From: Hemicentrotus pulcherrimus
Taxonomy: Eukaryota > Echinodermata > Echinoidea > Camarodonta > Strongylocentrotidae
DNA length: 64,000 bases
Assembly (NCBI GenBank): GCA_003118195.1
Contig: BEXV01000037.1
Coordinates: 68,457 to 132,456, forward strand
Direction: 5' to 3'
In this document: piece after piece, positions 25,527-63,463 of the stretch
Numbering within the stretch: position 1 is the first letter of the stretch
Layout of the letters: each line of letters begins with the position of its first letter
Notes under the pieces: generated by a model
What the model saw: the letters and a program-made list of their open reading frames with translations, nothing else
Databases searched by the model: none
What the model was told of the DNA's origin: nothing
Program-made: the position numbers and the translations under genes

Positions 25527-25740
25527 CTTCTCTTTCCGTCCTCGTCACCCTTTCTTTCTCTTCTCTTCCTCTCCTTGCCTTCTTCATTTCTACCTCTCTT
25601 TCATAATTTTCTTTCGCTCTCCCCTTTCCACTATTTCTATTCTATATCTTACCTGTTTCTTCCCCATTTCATTTGTTACCCCTCTGTCTTTTTCTCTCCC
25701 TCATCTCTCTTAGTAAATCTCCTTCTCAGTTTTTTCTCTA
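25527..25740 (+). repeat. Polypyrimidine (CTTT/CTCT) tract
   Basis: TTTCTTTC, TCTTCCTC and CCCTC units dominate the + strand. Low complexity. Confidence 0.8.
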
Positions 25741-28700
25741 TCAATTGAAATCTGATCTTTTGCTAGAGGGGTGAGAGGGACGTCCTCCTTCCAGTAAATG
25801 GTAGTTAAATGGAGATTGGGACCTAGAATGGTATAAATGTCAACTATGTTCGCAGATGTTCCCATACCGATGACGTTAATATCAGTGTAATGGGTTATAT
25901 CAGTGTCGATATTCCGAGAGAGCGCAGATGCTCCCTACACATTTCTATCAATAAATCATTCGATCTTAATATTTCACATATTCATGGAAAGAGTATTATA
26001 ACATTGTCATTTCTACTCTCCAAAAGCCCACTGCAGTCATCATTTTCGTCCGGACTGCATCGCGATCAGGTGCATTTAAATGGATTCTGCAGATTTCTAA
26101 GTAATGAATGTGTTTTGAATTAATGCGGTAATCATTTTGATTGTACGACCAAGCTATGTCAATCTGAACTGGATGTAGATTAGTGATGTTTTTTTCTTCT
26201 CCAAACGATAAGGGCATCGACAAAAGAAATAATACACCATACTTCTGTCATACAGATGTGACTGTTCTTTCTTCAACACGATCGAAATGACTGTCAAAAA
26301 GTCATCTTTAGGGCAATTAAAATGTCCAACCGTATAGTCTATAGAAATCATTGTCAAATTACGTAATATGTTAGCGTAATGTTCCCACATTTCTAAAGGT
26401 AAAGAACATTATTGAAATTCTCTTAGTTTGATTTTGGAATAGTCTTTGCGATCGTTTTTTGTGAATGCTCTTTGTAATTTGTTTTGATGACATACAAATA
26501 TAACCTGGATGTTATTCATCATGGGAACGCATGAGTGGCTCAGAAATTGAACACTTATATAATCTATTCAATTTTTAGTAGGTCCTCAACTCATAAAATA
26601 TCAACCGACCTTCTTCATGATACGTTCGTTATAGTACATAGAAAACAATGTTTTAGTTTTAAGTTTGTCCTGAAAGACGATAAAGTATGTAAAGTAAAAG
26701 GTGCTTAGAGACACCTTTGAATAACTACTATGCGCAGTGTAAGCATAGTCTCTAATCAGTGTCGGGCATCGCTTTTTTTTCTGACATCCTTTGCAGAAGT
26801 GTCAAAATACATAATTTGAAATGAGCTAGAAGCGAATTAAAAAAAAAATCAATATTGCGCAAAAATGGTACAGCGTATAAAATGGTTTATTGGTTGTCTA
26901 AATCTTAAAAGTGAACCATTCGCAAACCCGTTAACACCACGTGATATCCTGTATTCCATTGCATGGCCTTTAAATTACAATGCGTAAACATATTAAAATG
27001 CGTCTCTACACTGGTTTTTCTCGCCATACTACTCTTGTTTATGAATGATGTCGACTGTGATTTTTTCCGGAGCTGACCTCATTTTGTTTTGTTCCGCCCT
27101 ACTTCCGAACACAATTTCAGCATCGCATTCAATCAGTTACAGCGCTGATTAGAAAACCTTGGCGCGATTTGATTGCAGGGCAATTTAAAAAGCCACAGTC
27201 TTGTAGAGCAGATTAGAGAGCCTGTTATTATTTGGCGTCAAGGATACATATTCCTCTCCGGAAATACATAACACTTTCGTGCGTTGTGTGGTGCACGTTT
27301 CCCATACTCTCTCCAACTGTACGTTGATTTAACATTCATGTCACATGGCATTCTTATAATCTTAAGCCGAATTACTTTTGATATCTTTGATAGCCAACTT
27401 CTCAACAGCAATCCTCACAGTAGAGGAAAAGAAGGATAAGTGTGAAAGATGACATTTGGGGATCAAGCTCATTTATAAATACATTTATACATGAAACTAG
27501 TATTTGTTGCGTAGATGAATTAGGGAATCTAGATTTTGTAACTTCACAGACAGCAGTGAGAAGAATAGGCTGATCATTATTATACATTACAAAACAAAGA
27601 ATGCTTTTCTTTTTCTATAGCGATGTTGCAATCCATTCTCTCAAGATATAAAGCCATTAAAGGGAAATAATACAAGCTATAATTCGTCATTTTCATCACT
27701 CTTTATTATGATATATAGACAGTAGGAGAACATTTTGAAACCATTTTTTTTTAAACCGTTATAAATTGATAAACCAATTCGGGTAAAGAACGTAAAAGGG
27801 GATAATAGTGGTAATATGCTTTAATAATAAAAAGCAGTTTGAAATATTGCTGCTTGAAAAACAAAACACGAATATTGACCAAGAAGAGTATATATTTTGC
27901 ATATTTATACCATTTTCAGTAGTTTTCTGTTTTTCGTTGGAAAAACGATGTGATTCCATTTCTGTCATTGCATTATATTGAACGTCGACCTTGATTTTAC
28001 TTTCGATTTGATTTTTATTGGATGGTCACCTCTTCAGCATTTGTATTCAATCTCGAGTTGTTCTCATAATATCTCGAATTTCCGTAGTTTCATTTTCTCT
28101 GAACCACCTGTATATATGTTTCAAGTTATTAACAGGGTGAAGTGACTGCTTAGAAGAATGTTAAGAACTACACATTGGCTTCTGAAGGCAGCCTTAGATT
28201 CATAGTACGTTTTATCCCAGTCTTTTAAAGTTGAGGAAAGGGGCGTACCCGATTTCTACCTAATGCTGGGTACGCCAATGACTCATTTTTGCCCTAGGTT
28301 TTATTTTCCCTCCCCCACAACCTACTAGACGTAACACTGGACTGTTGATGTTATTGCTATCGATTTGTACATGTCAGCATGTCCCTCTGTTGTCCTTTGG
28401 TTGTTTGAACTGTGTCTCGTTGGAAACGCCATGTTATTGCGACACTTTCACATCTTCGGTAGATCTCAAGGGAACATGCCAAAATAGGGACCTGCAAATA
28501 AAGTTAGTAAGTAGCAGCTCAAATGCAACAACCACACATTGCCCACTACATATATTTTTTCAACATCTTAATTGCTCGTACAAGCGCAAGAAAACACTAT
28601 TATTGGATTACATTTTGTAGCTGATATGGTCTGAGGGAATTAAATTAATGAGTTCCATTCAGCCTTAAGTGAATCTTGGCTGCATTAAACAAATTTCAAT

Positions 28701-30672
28701 CGCTACAAAAAATCCCATACTGGGAATGTTCTATTCATATTGTCAATCCTATTTGTATTTCCTTGATTAGTTGACTAATAAGATATCCTTTGAGAACAGT
28801 GGTAGGCCAAAGTACTCTGGAATCAAACAAACTTCTGTACAGTATTCAGTTTTGTTTCATGTGGACGTCATTAGCGCTGATAATCAACATATTCCCAAGC
28901 AGGAATGTATTTCCTTTTCGTTTCTGATTGTTACGTCGTGAGGTTGTGGTACGACTTTCTTTCTGTAAAACTTTCTTGTGAAGGTAATCTAAAGAGTTTC
29001 AAAATTCGCAAAGACAAACTTTGATATACAAGTTTCCCTTTCTCTTTCTTAAAAACTACACAACAGGATTACGCAAAAGTAGCCTACGAAATGGCTCAGG
29101 TCAGCTTTTTTAAAACTTGAAAGCGATCTTTAGTCATCGCGGGGTACGTAAACATACCGTTATTGTATGGCAGAAAAAAATATCAGGTTTCGTCAAAATA
29201 TACGCAAAAATTCACGCATATAATAGTAATAATAATAATACTCAGCTCTTATTACACACAAACATGGTTGTTCTTGAAGGAAGATTAAAATTACGAACAA
29301 ATCGGTGGATACTAGACAAATTGATAGCGCGGAAAAAACAAATGTCACGTATAAAATGTAAAAACTGCTTTATGAAAAGGGGATGAAGACTTGTGCATTA
29401 TTCATTGATACAAGATCGGAAAGGAAATGTCACCACACAAGCTCTCATCTTCACTTCGTTGTCTTGAGTAAAACGGACGGTTTATGACTTTCGTAATTAC
29501 ACACGCACGCGCACACCTCTACACCCACCTTTACACCCACACACATGAACATTATTTAAAGTGGGGGCTTTAAGGCTTTCATCCTCGATTTCTTTTGACG
29601 AAATATTGCGACCAAAGTAATTATGTTAAATGGAGTTTTTGCATCAGCTGACGCGAAGTGATTGATGTTGTCACACGCAATTTTTAAAAGATTGCAAAAT
29701 ACAAAACAAACAAACGAAAGGATAACAACAAGTACAATAACAGCAACAACAAATGCCTTACGTTCTTTAAGATTGGAAGAGGCCCTTGTAAGGGTGACGA
29801 GATGATGGTTTGTATCCTGAAATATCCAGCACCGCGCCCATCTAGTGCTTGTGGAAAAACTGATTAGGCGCCACACTGAATCTAAGAAGTATTATGTGAA
29901 CAGGACCGCTCATTCAGTGGAGGTCATAAAGTCACGAGAGATGGTGGACGCACTTTCCCCCTTAACAAAAAAAAGTATGGATCCGCCCTTGTGTTTCCTG
30001 CAAACAGCCTAAAGGCTGTATCCTCTGATTGAGATACGCATAATGCCTTAAACCTGGGATCATTTTGACACCGGGTCAAATTGGTTATGAGGAGAGAAAA
30101 TCATTCATGCGTGATGATGACTTTCTCATGCCTTCAGGATATTTCCAGGAGTTTATTCTCTCGGAGGATTGCACAGATTTGATTTAAAGCCGATTTCATC
30201 CGCAAGCAAACTACAACAAAATCTCTCCCGTTCAGAATCTTCGCAGTGACTATACGTTTTCTCCCGTAAATGAATCGCAATCGGAATTTCGGTCTGGTTT
30301 CCAATGATCCTATTGCTTTGAATAATTGATTACAGCCCTAGATTCGGTTCCAACGTCTGCCTAAATGTTGCTAGGTACCAGCACTCAACATTCTTCGATT
30401 TACCTGAAGGCTTTATTCACTATCAAGAAAGTAATGGGTTCGGCACGAAGTGAGTTCAACTCAGTTGTTGAGGCGACAAAGTTTAATAATACTTTTATGA
30501 ACAAGAGACAACAGGACAGAAACCATAAATTGATGATAATGATGATAATGATTTCAAATCATCTCAGCATCAAACTTATCAAGGAAGTTGGACGGAACAT
30601 GAAAAAAGTATCATAGAAGAGAAAAAAGAATCGTGAACAGTAACCTGGATCTTAAAGAGACCCGATGACATG
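25741..30672. other. No gene recognised
   Basis: AT-rich sequence with only short anonymous frames. A small perfect 9-bp hairpin (GGCGTACCC / GGGTACGCC) lies at 28242-28276. Confidence 0.5.
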
Positions 30673-30735
30673 ACCGAAAGAGTGAAAGGGAGAGAGAGGG
30701 GGATGGAAAGAGAGAGAGATAGACAGACAGAGAGG
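30673..30735 (+). repeat. GA-rich simple repeat
   Basis: AGAG/GACA units on the + strand. Confidence 0.85.
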
Positions 30736-32954
30736 GAATTTCGTTACATAAAAAGGGTATACGTATAAATTGGTTTAGAAGATATCTCTCTCTCTCACAA
30801 TATCATGACAAGTCATGACAATGTAGGTATTCCCATACACTATTAAAGAGGGGAGGCATTCAAAATGCGGCCACTACTCGGGGTTTCTCGAACGCTTGGC
30901 CTCTCTGTTGAATTACTTGGAATCACGGAGGAAGTCCTTTAAAATATCTTGATGTATGCAGAGTCTTGCGTTCTTATTAACATTACTGGCACATTTTCAT
31001 CACACTTTTGAGAGTATGACCAGACACAGAGCGCCAAATTTGCCGTCGGGGCATTTTTCATCAATCACTCCAGCTGTCTGTTTTTATTAATAAACAACGC
31101 CCAAAGCAGACAATCCTAGAATAGACAGACGGATCAATTAATTCTCAAATGCTTTCTCATTTGGAAAGGATCGTGGGGCAAAAGTAATCAAATTTATAAA
31201 CATCAATGATACATAGCCTACGTCTATTTCCCCCCAAAATATGGTAAAAGTAATGAGAGGTATTGATTGATGTAATCTGTCCACGCAGAACTGTACCTCT
31301 TAATTCCAGATTTGTGAGAGTTTCCGTCCAGTAATTGGTTATGGCTTCAATACGCTTATTTATATAATGTGTTTTAACACGTTCAATCATTATATTCGGG
31401 GCAAAAAAGGCCTATTACCTAGGCGCTAATGCATTGAATTGGTGGTGTATTGAAATTTGCCTTTCCGTGCATCGATCACTGTCGTTTGTTAAGAGCTAGG
31501 TCCTTCCGTATGTCGGGCGAGTAGAATAGATCTTTAATATCCACGCTACATTGAAAGGTATGACACCTATATTTTCAAAATGGTTGTTGGAAACGTATCA
31601 AAACGGAATTAAGATTTTAAAGGCACTAGTCAACATTCAAATGTAAGTCCAAAATCAGAATTGTTCGAAAGATAAATGAGAAAGTTAACAGGAATAAAAT
31701 ACCTATGCAGAGTTTAATACTTGATGCAAAAATGCAATGCTTATAACATTAAGTTCATGAAAACATATTTGACCGCAATTTTCTTAATGGATGAAGAAAA
31801 CAATGCAACAGAAGATAATAACTTCAATGTGGTTATTTACTGAATCATTGGCTTTTATCTATTTTCTTGTACACATTAAAATGGATATTTTTATGGCTCA
31901 TTCACAACCGAAAGGTTTTAAAATCATTCGATAGCATCTTTAACATGCTTAAACCAAAACAAAAAAGTTTAATTAAAGATTCAGACATTCGACAAGGAAC
32001 GAGTACTTCTTTCAAAACCACAACATGTAAATCGTTCCAGTTTTAAGTGCTTTCCTTGTTTGTGAGTGTTTGTTGATTGACTATGGTGGACAAGTTAAAG
32101 CCTCACCCCACCTTTAAAAAAAGTGCCTTTAATTAAACTGTCATTCCCGGTGCAATTAGAAGAAGTTCTGAATATGGGAATTGAAACGTTACGAATGACT
32201 TACCGTAACATAATGTACTTTCCAAATGTTGCGTGTCTCCGCTACTTATCACACAGAGACCTATATTTGGAGAAAGGGGGTCAGAAGCCTCGTGACTCAG
32301 ATCTTTCATTTCAGGTCAAATAATGGAAAACGTGGCTCTTACTTACTCTTACTAGCAATCACATACTTGAAGATCTAGCAATGAAGTTGCATTTTGATTT
32401 CATTCATGCAATGTTTGTAAACTGTTTTCATAAAAATTGTGAAAGCTCTCAAGCTCTCTCCCTCTACCCCTCTCTTCTTCTCATTCCTTTTACTATCATA
32501 TTTCTTCCTCCTTTTATACACCCGTTTGTCCCTGAACAAAAATCCCGCTCTGCCTCACAAATATACTTGTTCTGTTGACATGAACTAAATATATTTTCCG
32601 TTTTATCGTTTTGGCGCCGTTTCGCAGCCGCATTAAGCGTTTAGAGGAGAAATTTGAGGTTTAACCAATTAAAAAGATCCAGAAAGTAGTGCACAAATTG
32701 TATTAAGTGAATTTTCACTACAATAATCTCAATAAATACCACTAGAATGATCTAGATCTCAGTTCGATTCTTACAGTTTCTCTTCTAGCTTTGACGCTGG
32801 CACTGCTGTTCATAAAGAGATTTTTCATTTTTCTTAGGAATTGACATTCGAGTTCAGTGGCGCAGATTTGTAATGATAACACACACTCAGAAGACAGTCG
32901 CCTCGCCTCGTGTGAGCCAAGTTGAGAGTCGTCTAGGGATCGTATCATAATTTT
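30736..32954. other. No gene recognised
   Basis: Unique AT-rich sequence without a supportable feature. Confidence 0.5.
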
Positions 32955-33026
32955 GAAGAGAATCGACGTCACTCCTAAGCACTACTTCATGAAGAGAATC
33001 GACGTCACTCCTAAGCATTACTTCAT
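32955..33026 (+). repeat. 36-bp tandem duplication, two copies
   Basis: Copies 32955-32990 and 32991-33026 (GAAGAGAATCGACGTCACTC ... TACTTCAT) differ at a single base (CACTAC/CATTAC). This points to recent duplication. Confidence 0.97.
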
Positions 33027-35138
33027 TTTAATTCCGCTGTATTAAGTTTCAATATTCGATGATTTAGTAACGAGATAAATAGACTTGTGAACTACACTTT
33101 ACTTGATTCTATGAGAATTTGATTTGATCACCGACTCTGGTGTTGCAAGTACATCAAAATATATAATAGAGTAAATAATAAAAAATGTACAGTTATTTCT
33201 GATCCAGTAAGTATTTAGTCGTTTGTTTAACGTTTTGTCGCGTAAAAACCGAGATATTTGGATTTTTTGTTGCTATTTTGACCATTCCTATTTTGGTTTG
33301 TCCATACTGACGAAGCAGTTTGATACTATGCGTTCAATGCTTCAATATACATTCGTATTGCTACATTACTATATGACGCACTAGTTTAGGGCTGATTCAC
33401 AGGATATCATTATTGAAATCATAATCAACGTAGTACCATGATAACAATTTGTACTCCACAATAATAAACCTTACCCATATTTAAACGAAAAAAAAAATGA
33501 TTAAACTTCTCTTGCTCGACTCTTCACCCCTTTCTATATAGGAGTGGCCTCTTTGACGGATATAATGAGACAGGTTTCAGACGTGATTTGATTCATAAAT
33601 GATGTCTTTCGCCACGACTTGTCGCATATCATTGCCGCTTTCTTGTTTCACCATTCCAACCAACACGCTAAAAGCATTTTCGTAATGTCAATAATAATAT
33701 AGACCACACCTGATTTAAAGGTCTTAATTAATTGAATAATGTTTTTTTTACAATGCAATAATGTTTTTTCAACAGTGTTTGTGAGAAGGAAGGGACGGAG
33801 GAGAAGAAAATTAGAATGGTGAGGTCTATCGAAATGAAGACAAAAATAGAGAGAAAGAGAACATTTTACGAAAGGCATAATAAACTGACATGTTTTTATC
33901 GATTCGGAAAATTTACCGTTAATTTTCCGACAAATAGAATCGTCCCAAGGTTATGTTTTTCCCTTATTGGGATAAAGTCGTTACTTTGCTTCAAAAATAT
34001 AGACATAAGTGTGCTCTAAAACCTTAAGTGGGGAATTTCGGCCAGTCTGGCAATAAATGGAAGGGCCATAGCGATATTAGATCCCATCGTCTCGAGAAAT
34101 GCTACTTTGGGTGCTTTGATTCGTTCGATATATGTCATAATCAAAGGATTTTAAAAGTACTCCTCTCTCATCAGCAGAATCCATCTATCATTAAAATCGG
34201 TGATATTTGTTTGAGGTCATAAACAAATCTATATTTTGTGGAACATGTATCCAAGCTGATGCCATAGAAGATGTCGTCATGTTGTCGTCATTATTGGTCA
34301 TATGGATTCAATATTTATAAAGATGGGGATCAATTTTCCATTTGTGCTTATTCGATCGAGTCTTTAATATTATCACATAGCAACAAACTTTTAATAAGTA
34401 ATCAGATAGACACAAAGAAGAGATACTTTAGCATAAAAGATTATTATTCTGTCGCTTTGTACTTTCGTTATACACTCATGCATGCATTTAGTTGATTAGT
34501 AGGCACACAAATAAAAAGCACTTTACCATCACCCGTTATAGATCTGCTTTGCATCGTCCATAACATTGCAATTAATTTCAGCCAATACTTGGATATGCAT
34601 GTATGCTTTAATTCTTTGTGTCGCTTTCTTACATTGGAATGTGGTGAAGCGTTATGATCGTCTTGATTAGAAGGTTTATCAATATTTTCATAGATACTGT
34701 ATGAATATGGAACTCAAATACCCCATGCCGTATCGTTCATATAGAACAAGCTACTCGAAATGTCCCATGCCATGTAACTGAGCAAAACAAAAGTGTTTAA
34801 ACCCACATTTACCCTGGTTCATCATGTGTAAGTGTAGAAAGAAGGAAAAACGGGGAGAAAATGTTTATTAACTTTGTCTACTATATGAGCAGAAATGTGT
34901 CGGAAGTATCACCAGATTAGGGGTGGGATGGGGATGAATGTAAGTTATAAGTATTAATCCCTCTACAATGGCAGCAAATCCTCCATTGTTGTCTCCTAGG
35001 GGGAAAATACTAGTACGTACGTAGTACTTACGTAGTGAGCAAATTTTATTTTGGTCCTCAAAAAATTGGATCCGCCACTGATTTATAGAATGTACTTAAA
35101 AGCATTAATGTTTTGCCTATTAACATAAACATCTATGA
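33027..35138. other. No gene recognised; immediate upstream region of the receptor
   Basis: AT-rich. A TACTAGTACGTACGTAGTA palindrome-rich stretch lies near 35010. No TATA/Inr arrangement could be supported. Confidence 0.45.
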
Positions 35139-59077
<23,939 letters not shown>

Positions 59078-60140
59078 CGGAATATGACTTAACCTACCCA
59101 TAATGCAATATACTATAAAACACGTGTCTAATCGAAGTCCTACAGCGATATATTAAATCGATTCGGATACCAGGAGGATATTCTAAAACGACGCCAAGAT
59201 GAAACTAAATTTGATTCCATCTTTTACACGATTGCATCTAAAATGTTGATGTTGATCCCGATGGCGTGTCATCCTTTTGCTGTATAAATTAATAAAGGTA
59301 AACATTGCATTACAGGTAAACATTGGACTAATTTCTTTAATGGAATATTGGGTGACGCGATGTTTCAGAATTAACACCTAAGTTGACTAGAGTGAGTGAA
59401 AAATGGTTAAAGGCTTGTTGGTTGAGCAGAGGACAGCTAACGTGTTATCTTGATTATCATCAGACATTACCACGGCAGTTGTCCATCACGTGATATCTCA
59501 CTAGTTCATACAGAGTATTGCATATCATGTGGTTTCGTCAAATCGTTCAAGGGTGTCGAGATGGTATCACCGCAACACGCGAACTGTGAGCATGGACTTA
59601 CAACAATGTCAATAAACTGAAGTACGTTGTCTTTTCAGTTTCACGTCCTGTTGGAAGAAAAATGTTATCCTAACGGGTTGTTTATCATCAGAAACTACTT
59701 TGGACCGTTATTTTTTCTTGATGCTATGAAAATGACATCGATGGCCATCTTTTGTCACCCTCATGATAGGGCAAACCACTGTGTCACCACATAACACCAC
59801 CTGGTTCCTAGACGGCAATCACCTGAGGAGAGGACAAGCCGAGACCACGTGAACACCCTGTAAAAGTACGCAATTTTAACGCCATCAATCACTCTGCCCG
59901 TCATGTCATGATCAATCTAACCCATCGGTGACCCGGCACCAAAGGTGTGATAGAAATCAAAGGCTCATCCTGTATGGTCGTCTTCTGAAGCAACTTGGAA
60001 ATCTAACACTGGTGAGGTACGAGATGGAGACTTGTAAATCTTGGGATAGTTTCGTCATGCCGATGGCATTTTGTGCTAGATTGTAGGTTTTGATGCTAGC
60101 CGCTACATGAGAAAACAATAAAGTATGTACTCAATCAAAT
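59078..60140 (+). other. Putative mGluR 3' untranslated region
   Basis: Non-coding sequence after the TGA. AATAAA hexamers occur at 59291-59296, 59611-59616 and 60117-60122. Which one is used cannot be decided without transcript data; the span shown runs to just past the last. Confidence 0.45.
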
Positions 60141-62074
60141 CTTATTTGTGAAAGAGACTGCACATGAAAAATCCCAAAACGCACATCAGGTTTTGGACTT
60201 CTAAATGAATGCAGCCAAGCACAATGATCAAATCTCTCTTCAAAATGTGATTGTGGATACGATTTGTAAGGATTTGATTAGCGGCAAATAGCAAACTCGA
60301 TCCAAATCTAACGAACCGCATGTGCATGTGATGAGCCTGAAGCTATATTAGTTGATGCAATTGTGAGGATTAGATGACAATCATCTTGGGGAACAGACCA
60401 AGTTTTTATTTCCGACAATGATCGCCTGTCACCCCCGCAGCGTCAAAATTGTGACGTCGACGCGATGTGCTCGCCGCTGAATCATTTAAGAATTTCTTTT
60501 ACCAACTGCTACCCCACGGGGAAATCAATCGTGAATATCTGCAGAAAAATAACCGCATCATGGATACTGACGGAAAGCTGAATTGAATGTGAAGTGAGAA
60601 TTTGTGAGTAAACATATTTTGATGGGTTGTGTGAAAGCGCAGGGAGTCTGGTTGGGTATCACTTGCATCTTCTGGAGGGTGATTTATACCATGTAAAGGA
60701 GCTGATATGTGACAAGTCGTTGGGAAGAAGAAAACAAGTATCCAATTGGGTGTCATCCCTTTTGCGGCAGGCATCTTTCTCAGTGCAGCTGTGGTGCTTT
60801 GAAACGCAAAGTAACGATCCCCCTGTGAGCGGAAATCAATAGATCTACGGTAGATGTGTAGTTATGCTGCTGGACAGGAATATTTTATTCAAGACACGAG
60901 GATTACGGTGGGGAGCATCGTGTTCTCATTTTCAGTGCTCTATCAGTTGGGTCAAAAGAGCAAAATAGATGACTGATAATGATTATTTCAATAAAATTTC
61001 AGGTGGTGACTCAATAGGCTTAACATTGCAATGGCATTCTAAACTGACACATTTTTTGTATCGATAAACAAGAAGAAAAATAAGAATGAGTCTGATTTTA
61101 CAAGAGAACCAACATTATTTTCTATGAAACTCTAATATATAAAAGATGTACTTAATATGTTGATTTCGACTTTAAAGCAAGACAAGAAGTAAATCACAGT
61201 GTTATTATCATTATCGCATAAATTGTTTACTACATCGCATTGTACCCTCTTCTACCCTTACCCGTTTGTTATCAAATTCTATCTGATGTTAAGTTTGTTC
61301 GTCAATTGCACTCGAAATATTAGAGTATCCTCATTATGTCAGTAAACGCAGCTTAACTATATTTTATACTTCCTATATTAAACTCTCTGCTCACTCTCTC
61401 TTTACATCTTTTCTTTACTGTTCTATCAACCTCATCTGCCTACCTTAGGTCCTCTTATACTCTTTCGCTCTGTCGGCATCCTCATCGAGAAAAAAAGATT
61501 TTATGTTTAACTTACCCAAATAAATCTGTTATGAATGTATTTTACCATAACTGTTATTGTCTATGAGTATGATTATTTCTTTTTGAAAACTGATCTGTAT
61601 TACTTTTACCAATTAAAAGAACAATTTCCGAATCGATAGTACAGGCATAATTTCAAGTTTCAGAGACTGTTATGACATCAGAACTTACACCCCGGGAAAT
61701 GTAACCAAAAGTATGGCTGGGTGTGCCTGAAATTTCTTCTCGAAATAAGGAATTGTTGGAATTGGGATCAATAGGCAAGCAATGTTTTGTAAATAAGTCT
61801 TGAAATGAATTAGTTCTGAGCAAACAAATCACATGGATGATTCTACCAACAATTCTAGATTTAGGTTAACAGCCGACTGAAAGGATCACCTATTTAATGA
61901 TATATCGTTGAGGAAATTAATAAAGGCCATTATCCATAAACGCACTACGAAATAAGGTTTCAATATGTATTCTTATCCGCACAGGAAAGACACATTCTCA
62001 TTACAAAAAAAATTGAAATGTTTGAATTTTTAAGGGCTGCATCCTTACTCCTTAGAGATGCACTAATTAAACCA
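60141..62074. other. No gene recognised
   Basis: Intergenic or far 3' sequence. Short anonymous frames only. Confidence 0.5.
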
Positions 62075-62233
62075 GGGCCCCGTCTTACAAAGAGTTGATA
62101 TCAATCGTAACTTATTTGCGATTGATATCAATCGTAACTTTGTACATAAGAGATAGGAGACTGCAAACTTGCGATTGATTGGAGGACTTACGATTGATTT
62201 GGATCAATCGTAACTCTTTGTAAGACGGGGCCC
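62075..62233. mobile_element. 159-bp MITE with 22-bp perfect terminal inverted repeats
   Basis: The left end 62075-62096 starts GGGCCCCGTCTTACAAAGAG; the right end 62212-62233 is its exact reverse complement. The interior repeats ATCAATCGTAAC and its complement several times, so the whole unit can fold into a hairpin. I recognise the GGGCCCCGTCTTACAAAGAG end as a type dispersed in marine invertebrate genomes; that is recollection, not a search. Flanking target duplication is unclear. Confidence 0.88.
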
Positions 62234-63389
62234 AGGACGAATCCCAAATATCGAGGGTTTAAATTGTTCATAGAGGGTGCAAATATGCACCTTAGAGGTG
62301 CACTTTCCATGAGGTTAACCCTTAGGGTGTTACTGTTGTACGAGTTTGACATTTATTGTACAATTGGGGTGCTGTGGTAGAATTTTGGCTTAGTTGCTGT
62401 TGAAACCGTTGATAATTTGGCCAAAGTGATTTTCATGAAGACAGTATGAATATTCTACTGTTTCTACATTTTCAATTTTCAACGCTCTGGAGTTTAAATT
62501 TGTGGGACATGATATATATATATATATAAACGTATGGTTTCTTGGTAAGTCCTCTAATTGATGGTTTGATTTAAATGGAGACAAACAATTATGTTAACCT
62601 TGATTAACTGAATCCTTTTTTAAAAATGCTGTCCGTAGATTGACGCAATATATTTAGTTTTCACTTTTATTTTCTGATTCTTTTCATCTACGCTCACTAT
62701 TGTATTTCGTTTGCAGTCAATTACTCATCGTTTCTCTTATCGTCAATTCTCTATTTTTGTTCTTTCTTTCTCTCTTTATGCGTCCTTCCTCCTCTTTCTC
62801 CGTTCGTGTCTCTTGCCTTTTTCCGTTGCTCAAATTTCTCATTTATATGTCTATAATCAGAGTCGTGGAAAGCTCTGTCAGACATAGCAGCGATGGTGAC
62901 GAAATGCATGGACAATTTAGTTCTTTGATCCAATAAAACTATGCACTTTGATTTCGGCAGGTCGGAAATAACATTTCTTGCATGATAAGTTAGGAGCGTG
63001 AAGTTTTCTCTTAAATCAGTGCATAATTAGATGGAGTATGAAATGTTCATGTAAATAGTAATATCTTTATCTCAAGAAAATTATACGACATTGTGACATA
63101 AATTTTTTTTTATAGAAAAGTACTGAAAGAAGGAAGATAATCAAAGAGATAGATGGTTTAGCTATATTAGGAATGATCTGAAAATGTTTTATTTTGTTAA
63201 TTCGTATGATTGTATTTAACTGAATAAATAATGTAAACTTCATGAAAGTCCACATGTTCTATTGAGTGTCTGTATCTTTACAATGCTCCTTTATCGTACT
63301 ATCCTGATCATTTAAACATATTTGTGGCTTACACCCAGTAAATAAGATCGATTGATCGATCTGTATTGAGAAACAAGACAGAAAAATCT
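62234..63389. other. No gene recognised
   Basis: AT-rich; small (AT)n run at 62512-62527. No supportable gene. Confidence 0.5.
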
Positions 63390-63463
63390 TGGAACCAGCG
63401 GGACTTGAACCTGCATTTACTGCTTGCCGGACAGCAACTCTACCACCAGGCCATCACTGGTCC
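63390..63463 (-). repeat. Degenerate tRNA-like sequence (tRNA pseudogene or SINE head)
   Basis: Minus strand: an A box TGGCCTGGTGG and a B box GGTTCAAGTCC are spaced as in a tRNA. Ends GGACCAG and CTGGTTCCA pair only with a bulge. The anticodon-arm stem (GCTGT/GCAGT) is weak, the base before the putative GGC anticodon is C instead of T, and the D and T stems each carry an A-C mismatch. Two extra bases lie before the A box. It is therefore not a credible functional tRNA. Confidence 0.6.

Noticed and set aside
29556..29876. 106-codon minus-strand frame with one hydrophobic segment
   Set aside because: No start, splice or family evidence; a single hydrophobic stretch in AT-rich DNA is expected by chance.
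63390..63463. Functional tRNA-Ala/Gly gene
   Set aside because: C at position 33, mismatched D and T stems and a bulged acceptor argue for a pseudogene or SINE.
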